A DNA stretch of 64,000 nucleotides from Flavobacterium hungaricum. Lineage in GTDB: Bacteria > Bacteroidota > Bacteroidia > Flavobacteriales > Flavobacteriaceae. Below, in pieces: positions 1 through 8,034 of the stretch. The position numbers and the translations under genes are program-made. The DNA is taken from the NCBI RefSeq assembly GCF_015182285.1, contig NZ_PRDM01000002.1:372001-436000 (forward strand), given 5' to 3'. Under the pieces are notes generated by a model. The model did not search any database. It was not told where the DNA came from and worked only from the letters and a program-made list of their open reading frames with translations. Each line of letters starts with the position of its first letter. Positions within the stretch are counted from its first letter, which is position 1.

Positions 1-39
1 TTATACAGAAGAATCGAAAAATACGATTTGAAGAATTGA
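1..39 (+). CDS. C-terminal end of a sigma-54-type response regulator (partial)
   Basis: The first thirteen codons read LYRRIEKYDLKN and then TGA. This is the usual last helix of a Fis-type helix-turn-helix at the end of NtrC-family sigma-54 activators. The rest of the gene lies left of the window. It sits about 145 bases upstream of an NtrY-like histidine kinase on the same strand, which fits a cognate pair. The call rests on only twelve residues, so it is tentative. Confidence 0.5.
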   Translation, partial: LYRRIEKYDLKN

Positions 40-56
40 AGAAAATAAATAGCGTC

Positions 57-176
57 CAGCTTTAGCTGGAAAAAATAAGTAAAGATTCGAGGCTTTAGCC
101 AAATGAGTATGTTTGGCTAAAGCCCTGTTTCTGTAAATAATATTATACCTCCAGCTAAAGCTTGGAGGCAATTCAA
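57..176. repeat. Two-part palindromic intergenic repeat (REP-like), copy 1
   Basis: The stretch holds a short palindrome TCCAGCTTTAGCTGGA near 58, a hairpin GGCTTTAGCC/GGCTAAAGCC around 92-125, and a CCTCCAGCTAAAGC...GGAGG hairpin at about 150-172. In reverse orientation the order is GAATTGCCTCCA, then GCTTTAGCTGGAGG, then a spacer, then GGCTTTAGCC. The same order recurs at 35162-35222. It fills the space between the regulator tail and the kinase gene. Confidence 0.65.
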
Positions 177-184
177 ACAAAAAA

Positions 185-1510
185 ATGAAGAATTGGAAAT
201 TTTATAACGCTTTGTTTGTGAGAGTTTTGTTTTTAATGATACTCTTTCTCTGCAGCGCTTTTTTGTTTTACAAAGGATTCCGGTTCAATGCTATTTTAGT
301 CGGGGTTTTTGGCGGGATATTTTTGTTTGAAATGTATTTCTTCATTAAAAATCAATCGCTGTTTTATGAGAAAACCATCAATTCTATTCTGCACAACGAC
401 TTTTCGACCAATTTTCCAGAGGAACATAAAAAGGCTAATTTTAATAGTCTGTATCAGTTGTACGATACTTTAAAAGTGCAAAAGCAAGAGCAAAGTTCAA
501 AAGAGTTAATTTATCGTTCGATTTTAAACAGTATTGATACAGCAGCTTTAATCTTAGAAAAAGAAAACGACACCTGGTCTATTTTTATAATGAACGATTG
601 TTTTTCCAGATTGTTCAAAGTGCCAAAAGTAAGTCATTGGAAATACCTTAAAAATTATCTTCCCGGACTGTGCAGTGAAATTGAAAATGTGGGTTTCAGC
701 GAACTTAAAACGGCAATTTCTATTAAAATTGAAGATCAGGATCTGCAGACATTTATGCTTCAGACATCGCTTACACAGACCTACAACAAAGAATATTTTA
801 TTGTTTTATTGGATAGTATTCAACGTGTTATTGAGAAAAAAGAAAAAGAGGCTTGGATCAATTTGATGAAAATTATTTCACACGAATTAATGAATTCGCT
901 GACGCCGATTCGAGCGCTTTCGCAAAACCTGCTTCATATTGTAGATCAGGAAGAATTGGAAGAAGATGATTTTGAAGACATTAAAAACAGTATTGCTACC
1001 ATAATTAACAGAAGCGATCATTTGCAGGTTTTTGTCGAAAACTATAGAAAACTGGCGATGCTGCCAACGCCAAACAAACAAATGGTACAAATTAATGCTT
1101 TGTTTGGAGACTGCCTGCGAATTATGAATCCGATATTAAAAGCTGAGAATATCGAATTGATCAATGAAATCAATAGTTCGCGTTCTATCCTAATTGATAA
1201 AAACCAAATGGAACAGGTGCTTATTAATTTGATTACCAACAGCATTCACGCATTAAAAGAAAAGTCGGAAAAGAAATTAATTCTTTCCAGTTATACCGAA
1301 AACAACCGTTTTTTTATTGTCATTTCGGACAATGGGCGAGGAGTAGATCAAGAAATTCGGGACAAAGTTTTCCTGCCTTTTTTCACCACCAGAAAAGACG
1401 GCGCCGGAATCGGATTGACGCTTTCTAAAAATATTATAGAAGCACACGGCGGTTATTTAAGTTACCAAACCGATAAAGATAAAACCGACTTTGTGATTTG
1501 TTTGATTTAG
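185..1510 (+). CDS. NtrY-like sensor histidine kinase
   Basis: A 441-residue membrane sensor kinase that should autophosphorylate and pass phosphate to a response regulator. Two hydrophobic segments lie at about residues 10-30 and 36-54. A linker follows and then the H-box ISHELMNSLTPIR with His233 as the phosphorylation site. The N-box (INLITNSIHALKEK), the G1 box (DNGRGVD) and the FFTTRKDGAGIGLTLSKN lid of an HATPase_c domain complete the catalytic part. There is almost no periplasmic loop between the membrane segments, so the signal is probably membrane-borne or cytoplasmic. The tail of a sigma-54-type regulator just upstream is the likely partner. The signal is unknown. Confidence 0.88.
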   Translation: MKNWKFYNALFVRVLFLMILFLCSAFLFYKGFRFNAILVGVFGGIFLFEMYFFIKNQSLFYEKTINSILHNDFSTNFPEEHKKANFNSLYQLYDTLKVQKQEQSSKELIYRSILNSIDTAALILEKENDTWSIFIMNDCFSRLFKVPKVSHWKYLKNYLPGLCSEIENVGFSELKTAISIKIEDQDLQTFMLQTSLTQTYNKEYFIVLLDSIQRVIEKKEKEAWINLMKIISHELMNSLTPIRALSQNLLHIVDQEELEEDDFEDIKNSIATIINRSDHLQVFVENYRKLAMLPTPNKQMVQINALFGDCLRIMNPILKAENIELINEINSSRSILIDKNQMEQVLINLITNSIHALKEKSEKKLILSSYTENNRFFIVISDNGRGVDQEIRDKVFLPFFTTRKDGAGIGLTLSKNIIEAHGGYLSYQTDKDKTDFVICLI

Positions 1511-1514
1511 TTTT

Positions 1515-1612
1515 TTTGTACCATAATTTTACCGCAAAGACGCAAAGTAATAAGCGCAAAGGTTCGCAAAGCTTGAATAAACTTTGCTAACCTTTGCGGT
1601 AAAATCTCGCTT
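1515..1612. terminator. Bidirectional hairpin between convergent genes
   Basis: An imperfect inverted repeat has left arm CGCAAAGGTTCGCAAAGCTT and right arm AAACTTTGCTAACCTTTGCG, enclosed by TTTTACCGCAAAG and CTTTGCGGTAAAA. It lies between the kinase gene and the convergent alkyltransferase-like gene. The same hairpin family recurs at 47860-47926, also between convergent genes, which supports a role in two-way termination. Confidence 0.6.
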
Positions 1613-1937
1613 ATATTTCAATATCGGGTTTCCAAAAGTGTTTCTCAAAATCCACAATCTGATTATTGACTACTTTAATGCCTTCGTTTTCTAAAAGCTG
1701 CTGCATTAAATTAGTTCCGTCAAAGTGATGTTTTCCTGTCAAAAGTCCTTTTTGGTTTACAACCCGGTGTGCCGGAACATCGTCCATATTATGGCAGGCA
1801 TTCATCGCCCAGCCCACCATTCTGGCAGAACGCGCGGTTCCTAAAGCTTTTGCAATGGCGCCATAAGAAGTTACTTTGCCAAACGGGATCTGTCGTGCAA
1901 TTGCATATACTCTTTCAAAAAAGTTTTCCTCAGCCAT
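1611..1937 (-). CDS. Alkyltransferase-like protein (MGMT-fold, no active-site Cys)
   Basis: A 108-residue protein made only of the DNA-binding domain of the O6-alkylguanine-DNA alkyltransferase family. The motif that reads PCHRV in active MGMT/Ogt reads PAHRVV here (residues 55-60), so the alkyl-accepting cysteine is replaced by Ala56. The recognition helix segment with ARSARMVGWAMNACHN is kept. Known alkyltransferase-like (ATL) proteins of this form bind O6-alkylguanine without repairing it and direct the lesion to nucleotide excision repair. It lies 142 bases downstream of the LysE-like gene on the same strand and is convergent with the kinase gene. Confidence 0.85.
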   Translation of the reverse strand: MAEENFFERVYAIARQIPFGKVTSYGAIAKALGTARSARMVGWAMNACHNMDDVPAHRVVNQKGLLTGKHHFDGTNLMQQLLENEGIKVVNNQIVDFEKHFWKPDIEI

Positions 1938-2079
1938 AATTTATTTTACCACAGATTAAAAGATTATAGAGATTAAAAATAAAAAAAAACAATTAGCTAA
2001 ATCTGCAGAATCTTCGAGAAAAATAAACCATCAGAAAAGAAGACTTTTTTAATCCTTTACTCTGGCGGCACAAAATATA

Positions 2080-2718
2080 TTAACCGAAATAGTAATTCAG
2101 GATATTAAAAAGAGTAAGTAAAGCTACTAGTCCCGTAATGCTGCCAATTATCTTATTCATATTACGCATCAGATAATCGGTTTTCTTTTCGATTCTTCCA
2201 AAAAAAGCGATGTAACTGTAAAGTGCTGCAAAAGATCCTAAAACAGAACCAAAAACAAAAGTAAAGATCACATTGTTTTCAAAAGCAAAAAGGTGATACG
2301 AAGCCAAGGCAACGCTCACCACAACGTAATACGGAATTGGAAAAAAGTTTAATCCAGAAAGCAGCATTCCTAAAAAGAAACGACTTTTTTTACTGCTCTT
2401 CTTAATTTTAGATTTCTTCTTAGATTTTGGTTCTTTTGCTATAAAAAGAAAGTAAACTGTTAGAATTGAAAAAATCACAAATCCAACTTCGCGCAACAGG
2501 GTTACTACATCCGGTCGATTATCGATAACACGGGCAAATAAAACCGCGACCAAAACCTGAAAAAAGATAACCAAAACAGCGCCTATTGTAAACCATAAAG
2601 CATTCTTTTTCCCTTCTTTCAGGTTGATTTTTGCAGCTGTCATGTTGATTAAACCAGGAGGAATAATTCCGATGAAAGCGGCTATGAAACCTGAAAAAAG
2701 AGGAGTAAGTAATGCCAT
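2080..2718 (-). CDS. LysE/RhtB-family small-molecule exporter
   Basis: A 212-residue integral membrane protein with about six hydrophobic segments and the early PPG turn (residues 20-22) typical of the LysE/RhtB translocator fold. A very basic loop (KSKKKSKIKKSSKKSR, about 98-113) separates the two halves and should be cytoplasmic. Relatives export amino acids or related metabolites. The substrate cannot be told here. The start lies 42 bases downstream of the trmB stop on the same strand, so the two may be cotranscribed. Confidence 0.75.
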   Translation of the reverse strand: MALLTPLFSGFIAAFIGIIPPGLINMTAAKINLKEGKKNALWFTIGAVLVIFFQVLVAVLFARVIDNRPDVVTLLREVGFVIFSILTVYFLFIAKEPKSKKKSKIKKSSKKSRFFLGMLLSGLNFFPIPYYVVVSVALASYHLFAFENNVIFTFVFGSVLGSFAALYSYIAFFGRIEKKTDYLMRNMNKIIGSITGLVALLTLFNILNYYFG

Positions 2719-2760
2719 TCAAGTAAGGTAATAGGTTGTGATATTGTTTTGAAAATTAAG

Positions 2761-3438
2761 TTAGTCCTTAATTTTGAAACGAATATACGTAATTGCCTTG
2801 TTAATTTCTAAATATTGTTTTTCATAAAAAGTCTGAATCGCTGTAACCACTTCTGGACTTCCTTCGTTTTTGTACACATTATGGTTCGCGTACAAAACTT
2901 CGTGGCCTTCTCCATGTAATAATCCAAGCGTGTAGCCGTGCATAAATTCGCTGTCCGTTTTAAGGTTTACGACACCATCTTTTTTAAGGATTTTTTTGTA
3001 CAATTTCAAGAACTCAGAATTGGTCATTCTGTGTTTGGTTCTTTTGTATTTGATCTGCGGATCTGGAAAAGTGATCCAGATTTCGTCTACTTCGCCTTCA
3101 GCAAAAATATGATTGATCAATTCGATCTGCGTGCGAACAAAAGCCACATTATGAAGTCCGTTTTCTACAGCGGTTTTGGCACCTCTCCAGAAACGAGCCC
3201 CTTTAATATCGATTCCGATAAAATTTTTGTCTGGGTATTTCTCTGCTAATCCAACAGAATATTCTCCTTTACCGCATCCTAATTCTAAAACTAATGGATT
3301 ATCATTTTTAAAGAAATCAGAATTCCATTTTCCTTTTAAAGGCATTAAATCGCCTACAACTTCTTCACGCGTTGGCTGAAAAACGTTTTGAAATGTTTCG
3401 TTTTCTCTGAATCTTTTTAGTTTGTTTTTACTTCCCAC
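2761..3438 (-). CDS. trmB: tRNA (guanine-N7)-methyltransferase
   Basis: The enzyme makes m7G46 in the variable loop of tRNAs using SAM. The SAM-binding motif ELGCGKGEYSVGLAEKYP, the acidic IGIDIKG strand and the family signature ITFPDPQIKYKRTKHRM are all present. I start it at the GTG that reads M(V)GSKNKLKRF, giving 225 residues, as in typical Bacteroidota TrmB. The frame stays open to a TTG at 3459, but that TTG lies inside a TAATTTTGC -7 promoter box (3456-3464), so it should not be translated. The LysE-like gene follows on the same strand. Confidence 0.9.
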   Translation of the reverse strand: MGSKNKLKRFRENETFQNVFQPTREEVVGDLMPLKGKWNSDFFKNDNPLVLELGCGKGEYSVGLAEKYPDKNFIGIDIKGARFWRGAKTAVENGLHNVAFVRTQIELINHIFAEGEVDEIWITFPDPQIKYKRTKHRMTNSEFLKLYKKILKKDGVVNLKTDSEFMHGYTLGLLHGEGHEVLYANHNVYKNEGSPEVVTAIQTFYEKQYLEINKAITYIRFKIKD

Positions 3439-3455
3439 TTTTACAAAAATTTTCG

Positions 3456-3464
3456 GCAAAATTA
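3456..3464 (-). promoter_or_regulatory. -7 promoter element of trmB
   Basis: On the minus strand the sequence reads TAATTTTGC, a match to the Bacteroidota TAnnTTTG box. It lies about 18 bases upstream of the GTG start chosen for trmB. Confidence 0.6.
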
Positions 3465-3510
3465 AGGAATATAAACGAATGAATGCTGTGTAATTGCGGT
3501 TTAAATTTTA

Positions 3511-4090
3511 CAGCCACGAATTCACGAATTGTTTTTATTTGTTTTTGCCGCAGATTTTAGAGATTAAATGGATTTTCGAATCTGTGCGTTGAATTTTATA
3601 GCCACGAATTCACGAATTGTTTTTATTTTTTTGGGCGCAGATTTTAGAGATTAAAAGGATTTTCAAATCTGTGCGTTGAATTTTATAGGCACGAATTCAC
3701 GAATTGTTTTTATTTGTTTTGTCGCAGATTTTAGGGATTAAATGGATTTTTGAATCTGTGCGTTGAATTTTACAGCCACGAATTCACGAATTGTTTTTAT
3801 TTGTTTTGTCGCAGATTTTAGAGATTAAATGGATTTTCGAATCTGTGTGTTGAATTTTACAGCCACGAATTCACGAATTGTTTTTATTTTTTTTGCCGCA
3901 GATTTCACAGATTAAAAGGATTTTCGAATCTGTGCGTTGAGTTTTATAGCCACGAATTCACGAATTGTTTTTATTTTTTTTGCCGCAGATTTTAGAGATT
4001 AAATGGATTTTCGAATCTGTGTGTTGAATTTTATAGCCACGAATTCACGTATTTAAAGGAAAATAATTCGTGAATTCGTGGCTATCTTTT
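3511..4090. repeat. Seven-copy 87-bp tandem repeat closed by a terminal hairpin
   Basis: GCCACGAATTCACG recurs at 3513, 3601, 3688 (with GGCACG), 3775, 3862, 3949 and 4036, a spacing of 88, 87, 87, 87, 87 and 87. Each unit continues with an ATTGTTTTTATTT stretch, a CGCAGATTT...AGATTAAA segment and a GAATCTGTG.GTTGA segment. The last unit is short and faces an inverted copy, CGTGAATTCGTGGC, at about 4070-4083. The array therefore ends in a hairpin just downstream of the Amt stop codon. It holds no gene. Confidence 0.9.
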
Positions 4091-4101
4091 AAAGATAATT
4101 T

Positions 4102-5487
4102 TTAATGATATTCTGGTGTTTCAGGAACGGCTAACATTTTTGGATCAAGGGTTTCATCATGCTGCGATAAATCCAGTCCGATGTGTTCTGATTCTTCTGA
4201 AACTCTCAGCGGAATAATAAAGTTGGTTACTTTGAATAAGAAATAAGCTCCGAAGAACGTAAAAATAGAAACCAAAACAAGCGCCATCATATGGTGTCCG
4301 AAAACATTCCATCCGCCGTGAAGCAAGCTGGCATCTTCGCCATGAGCAAAAATTGCCGTAAGGATCATTCCCATAATACCGCCCACACCGTGACAGGCAA
4401 AAACATCAAGCGTATCATCAAAACGTTTAGAGAAACGGCAGTTTACAGCAGAGTTAGAAACCAAAGCCGTTACAAATCCGAAGAACATACTTTCTGGAAC
4501 CGATACAAAACCCGCGGCAGGCGTAATCGCTACAAGTCCTACAACGGCACCAATACAAGCGCCAAGAGCAGAGACTTTTCTACCGTTCATTCGATCAAAG
4601 AAAATCCAGGTTAACATTGCTGCGGCCGATGAAGTTGTAGTCGTTGCAAAAGCCATAGCGGCCGTTCCGTTAGCGGCAAGCGCAGATCCGGCATTAAATC
4701 CGAACCAGCCAAACCAAAGCATTCCTGTTCCTAATAATACAAACGGAATATTGGTCGGAATATGCTGGCTGTTTTTTCTTTTTCCTAAAACAATAACTCC
4801 AGCCAAAGCTGCAAATCCAGAACTCATATGTACTACGGTTCCTCCTGCGAAATCTTTTACGCCAAAGTAACTTCCTAAAACTCCGGTTGGGTACCAAACG
4901 GCGTGACATAAAGGAGCATATATAAAAATGGTAAATAAGCTGATGAAAACTAAATAAGAGATAAATCGAACGCGTTCTGCAAACGAACCCGTGATAATTG
5001 CGGGACAGATAATGGCAAATTTCATCTGAAAAAGTGCAAAAAGCATAAACGGAATCGTATTTGCCAATTGTTTGTGAGGCAGAATACTCACGTAATCCAT
5101 AAAAGCAAAAGTAAACGGATTTCCGAAGAAACTATAAAAATGATCTCCAGAACCAAAACCAATCGGTTCTCCAAAAGCTAAGCTGAAAGCCACCACAACC
5201 CATAAAAGCGTTACTACTCCCAAACAAATAAAACTTTGAAGCATGGTAGAAATAACATTCTTTTTACCTACCATTCCGCCATAAAAAAAAGACAATCCCG
5301 GAGTCATGATCAGAACCAGACAGCAAGAAGTAAGCATCCAGGCAACATCTGCGGTTACAATGTGATCGGTTGTTCCAAATTTTGATAGAACATAATTATT
5401 CTCTGTTACAGTTGGCCAAAATGCACCGATAATGCATACGACACTTATCATTATAAAGGAAATGATCCAGCGTTTTTCTATTTTCAT
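4102..5487 (-). CDS. amt: Ammonium transporter (Amt family)
   Basis: A 461-residue inner-membrane ammonium channel with about eleven to twelve hydrophobic helices. Family features include FFYGGMVGKKN after the first helices, the WYPTGVLG segment, DFAGGTVVHMSSG (with a pore histidine) and the late FACHGVGGIMGMILTAIFA segment with the second conserved pore His. I start at ATG 5487, since the in-frame TTG two codons earlier has no support. No glnK-type PII gene lies next to it, unlike many amt loci. Nearby operators were not seen. Confidence 0.93.
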   Translation of the reverse strand: MKIEKRWIISFIMISVVCIIGAFWPTVTENNYVLSKFGTTDHIVTADVAWMLTSCCLVLIMTPGLSFFYGGMVGKKNVISTMLQSFICLGVVTLLWVVVAFSLAFGEPIGFGSGDHFYSFFGNPFTFAFMDYVSILPHKQLANTIPFMLFALFQMKFAIICPAIITGSFAERVRFISYLVFISLFTIFIYAPLCHAVWYPTGVLGSYFGVKDFAGGTVVHMSSGFAALAGVIVLGKRKNSQHIPTNIPFVLLGTGMLWFGWFGFNAGSALAANGTAAMAFATTTTSSAAAMLTWIFFDRMNGRKVSALGACIGAVVGLVAITPAAGFVSVPESMFFGFVTALVSNSAVNCRFSKRFDDTLDVFACHGVGGIMGMILTAIFAHGEDASLLHGGWNVFGHHMMALVLVSIFTFFGAYFLFKVTNFIIPLRVSEESEHIGLDLSQHDETLDPKMLAVPETPEYH

Positions 5488-5748
5488 TTTCAAATACTTT
5501 GTTTAACCCTATTTTTTTTGGGGTCAAAGTTAAAAAAAAATAAAGATTTAGATTTTAAGGGCTGTTAAATTAGAGGTGTTGGTTTTATTTTGGTTGATTT
5601 TGTAAAATTTAAGTGCTTTTTTTGAAACTATCTTATTTTGAACTTCAAAAAAAGCACTGTTTTTGCCGAATTTATTAAAATTAATTCGATAAACTATTTT
5701 ATAAACTGCTATAAAAGTTATGTTTATAAAAACAATTAGTAAAAATGT

Positions 5749-6237
5749 TTATTTTTTTTGAAGCTTCGAAATTAAAACGTCTTCAACTGGCGATTTGATT
5801 TTGATTGCAGCGTTTACCTCATCATTCGGAATTGTCATTGACAACACATAATGTTGAATTTTCCATTCGTTACCCACTTTTACCAAAACCCCAGAACCGC
5901 GGCAGATTTTCATTTGAGTATCTAGTAATTCGTCAAACCAAGCAATTTTTCCCGATTTGTCAAAAAAGATATGACGCTCCAGAGCGGTAAAATTCCACGT
6001 GGTTCCTTTGTCAAAATAAGGCTTTGCCCAAGCTTTAAAAGCAGGTTTTGTCCAGTTTTCAGTAGCATCCGTTCCGATATAGACGGCATCGTCACTTAAA
6101 GCGCTGAAATAGGCTTCAAATTTTACGTCGGCAGCAGCTTCGTGCCAAGCGTCTAATGTTTTGTTGATTTTGTCTTTGTCGGTTTGCGCATTCGCGAAAG
6201 CAGCAATAAATAATAGGAGTAAAGTGATTTTTTTCAT
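5749..6237 (-). CDS. Secreted SnoaL/NTF2-like protein
   Basis: A 162-residue protein with an N-terminal signal peptide (MKKITLLLLFIAAFANAQ). The mature part has the cone-fold pattern of the SnoaL/DUF4440 group: an early DAWHEAAADVKFEAYFSAL helix pair, a SDDAVYIGTDATENW strand and later IAWFDE and VLVKVGNEWKIQHYVLS strands. Members are enzymes or binding proteins with very diverse ligands, so no reaction can be assigned. It stands alone, divergent from the repeat lipoprotein. Confidence 0.75.
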   Translation of the reverse strand: MKKITLLLLFIAAFANAQTDKDKINKTLDAWHEAAADVKFEAYFSALSDDAVYIGTDATENWTKPAFKAWAKPYFDKGTTWNFTALERHIFFDKSGKIAWFDELLDTQMKICRGSGVLVKVGNEWKIQHYVLSMTIPNDEVNAAIKIKSPVEDVLISKLQKK

Positions 6238-6290
6238 GAGAGATAAATTAAAAGTTTAAAGTTAAGAATGATTTTGAATGAAGAGAAGGG

Positions 6291-6375
6291 TTTCACGCAG
6301 ATTTTACAGATTCAGGCAGATTTTAAATTAATCAATCTGCGTCGATCAGCTTAAATCTGCTCCATCTGCGTGAAA
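6291..6375. repeat. Palindromic cassette, TTTCACGCAGATT type
   Basis: The left arm begins TTTCACGCAGATTTTACAG and the right arm ends CTCCATCTGCGTGAAA, with a partly paired interior. The same arm sequences form the outer palindrome at 28667-28874. It lies between two divergent genes, so it is not a terminator of either. Confidence 0.6.
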
Positions 6376-6486
6376 CAAAAAAACAGTTTTCACAATATTT
6401 AAAATTCATTAACAAATGAACTTATATCACTTATGGTTTAAATTCAAAAAACAAGTATATTTGAGAGCTTTAAAAATACCCAGATC

Positions 6487-7155
6487 ATGAATACAAAAAT
6501 CTACATAAGTTCCGTTATAATTTCTTCGCTGCTTTTAGTTTCCTGCAAAAAAGAATTAGAACCGCAAGAAACTACCGCTACTTCTGAATTAATCAGACTT
6601 GGACTTGCAAAAGATACTACCACAGCGCCAGCAGCTGCAGGAACTGTACAAACCCAAATGGCAAATCCAAATACGGTTTTGAATGATACTAAAGGAATAA
6701 ATCCTGCACACGGACAGCCAGGACATCGTTGTGATATTGCGGTTGGCGCGCCTTTAAATTCGGCTCCGTCACCACAAGGACAAGTTACGGCAGCACCGGC
6801 AGGGCAGACAATTCAGGTAAATCCGAACCAGACGCAGGTGGTAACAACCACTGCGGCACCAGTAAAAACAGCAAAAGGAATGAATCCGCCGCACGGACAG
6901 CCGGGGCACAGATGTGATATTCCGGTTGGAGCACCTTTAAATTCGCCTGCACCAAAAACTACTGCTGCGACCACAAATACAGCTCAAAGTGGTTCTGTTT
7001 CTCAAAATTTTACAGTTACGCCACAAGCAAATCCAGTTCCGGCATTGTTAAGTACAGAAGGAGAAACAAAAGTTGCCGACGGAATGAATCCCGCACACGG
7101 ACAACCAGGACACCGTTGCGATGTCGCAGTTGGAGCGCCTCTTCCAAAATCTTAA
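6487..7155 (+). CDS. Lipoprotein with three HGQPGHRCD repeats
   Basis: A 222-residue lipoprotein: the lipobox LVSC places the lipidated cysteine at residue 20. Three copies of a motif of about 22 residues (G-[IM]-NPxHGQPGHRCD-[IV]-xVGAPL) lie at about 70-92, 131-153 and 199-219. They are joined by low-complexity Ala/Pro/Thr/Gln linkers. Each repeat holds two His and one Cys in fixed spacing, which would suit metal, heme or disulfide chemistry, but no function is known to me. A TATATTTG -7 box lies at 6456-6463. Confidence 0.85.
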   Translation: MNTKIYISSVIISSLLLVSCKKELEPQETTATSELIRLGLAKDTTTAPAAAGTVQTQMANPNTVLNDTKGINPAHGQPGHRCDIAVGAPLNSAPSPQGQVTAAPAGQTIQVNPNQTQVVTTTAAPVKTAKGMNPPHGQPGHRCDIPVGAPLNSPAPKTTAATTNTAQSGSVSQNFTVTPQANPVPALLSTEGETKVADGMNPAHGQPGHRCDVAVGAPLPKS

Positions 7156-7164
7156 GGAGGTAAC

Positions 7165-7365
7165 AAAGGTTCAAAGTTACAAAGGTTCACAGTGACAAAG
7201 TTTCAGAGCGACAAAGTTACAAAGTTACAAAGGTTCACATTGACAAAAGTTCAAAGTAACAAATTTTCAAAGTAACAAATTTTCAAAGTAATAAAATAAA
7301 AAAGTGACAAAGGCTATAAGTTTTCTCTAAGCCTTTGTCACTTTGTTGCTTTGTCACTTTGCATC
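7165..7365. repeat. CAAAGTTACAAAGGTTCA-type short repeats with a terminal hairpin
   Basis: Imperfect copies of a unit of about ten bases (ACAAAGTTAC, ACAAAGGTTC) run through the stretch. It ends in a hairpin with arms AAAGTGACAAAGGCT and AGCCTTTGTCACTTT. It lies between the convergent repeat lipoprotein and hibernation-factor genes, where the hairpin could terminate both. Confidence 0.6.
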
Positions 7366-7374
7366 TATAATTAA

Positions 7375-7689
7375 TTAATGTGCTTTTATTTTTTCGAAAG
7401 TTGTAGTCAACGATTTTTTAGCTTTTGCCAAAGCGCCGCTAAAAGCTTTTTCTAACGTATCTGCATGGTCGGTAACCGTGATTGGCTGTAATTTTACAGG
7501 ACGAACTTCGATTACACATTTTTTGTCATGCAGACTGAATTTTTCGCCATTCTCATCTCCAAAGTGAATTTCGACACGAGTAATTTTATCTTGAAAACGA
7601 TCTAAGCTTTTTTCTACTTCCGCAGCAAAATAAGATTCTAATCTAGCGCTTCCTTCAATGTTTTTGTCGGTGTTGATTTGTACTTTCAT
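7375..7689 (-). CDS. hpf: Ribosome hibernation-promoting factor, HPF/RaiA family
   Basis: A 104-residue short-form hibernation factor. Members bind the 30S subunit in stationary phase and block the mRNA and tRNA sites. The fold pattern shows in MKVQINTDKNIEG at the start, the VEKSLDRFQDKITRVEIHFGDENG helix-strand section, a KKCVIEVRPVKLQPITV strand, and the final TLEKAFSGALAKAKKSLTTT helix. It lacks the C-terminal dimerisation domain of long HPF. Confidence 0.85.
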   Translation of the reverse strand: MKVQINTDKNIEGSARLESYFAAEVEKSLDRFQDKITRVEIHFGDENGEKFSLHDKKCVIEVRPVKLQPITVTDHADTLEKAFSGALAKAKKSLTTTFEKIKAH

Positions 7690-7880
7690 AATGGGTTATA
7701 TTTAATGATTGTTTCTCAAACTTATTTATTTAAAAAGAAAAAGACAAGCGAGTTAAGGAAAGATTATGAAAATTTTAATTATTTATTTTTTCAATTTTGT
7801 AATTTCGACCTGAAAGAAATTCTGCTATTATAATTTTAGTTAAATAAAAGAAAAAACTTACAAAATAATTTTGTTTTTCA

Positions 7881-7889
7881 TATGTTTGC
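7881..7889 (+). promoter_or_regulatory. -7 promoter element for the 7909/8031 gene pair
   Basis: TATGTTTGC matches the TAnnTTTG box and lies 19 bases upstream of the ATG at 7909. No clear -33 TTG at the usual spacing was found. Confidence 0.5.
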
Positions 7890-7908
7890 AGTCCTAAAAC
7901 TTCAAATA

Positions 7909-8034
7909 ATGAACACAAACAAAAATCTTGCCCGTACGGCATGCTGGTGGTATTGGAAACAACCGCAACGCGTATTTGAAGGCGTAGGACAGCTAACCCG
8001 TATGGGTTTTTTATTCCTAAACTTCAAATTATGA
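7909..8034 (+). CDS. Trp-rich 41-aa small ORF, possible leader peptide
   Basis: The 41-codon frame starts MNTNKNLARTACWWYWKQPQ and ends FLFLNFKL. Three Trp and one Tyr fall in four consecutive codons (13-16), which is the hallmark of an amino-acid-sensing leader peptide. Its TGA overlaps the ATG of the next gene as ATGA, implying translational coupling. Near its end, ACCCGTATGGGT followed by six T forms a short terminator-like hairpin (about 8007-8022). An upstream CCCGTAC (7936-7942) could pair with GTATGGG as an alternative. It may instead be a real small protein. No Trp biosynthesis gene is nearby. Confidence 0.5.
   Translation: MNTNKNLARTACWWYWKQPQRVFEGVGQLTRMGFLFLNFKL

Noticed and set aside
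3511..4090. CRISPR array
   Set aside because: The units repeat along their full 87 bases with no variable spacers, and no cas genes are near. It is a plain tandem repeat.
4291..4614. 107-codon plus-strand frame opposite amt
   Set aside because: It is a shadow of the ammonium transporter and shows no protein-like pattern.
7909..8034. A standard trp operon leader
   Set aside because: No trp gene follows and the hairpin lies within the frame instead of after it, so I keep it as an open question and do not call a trp attenuator.
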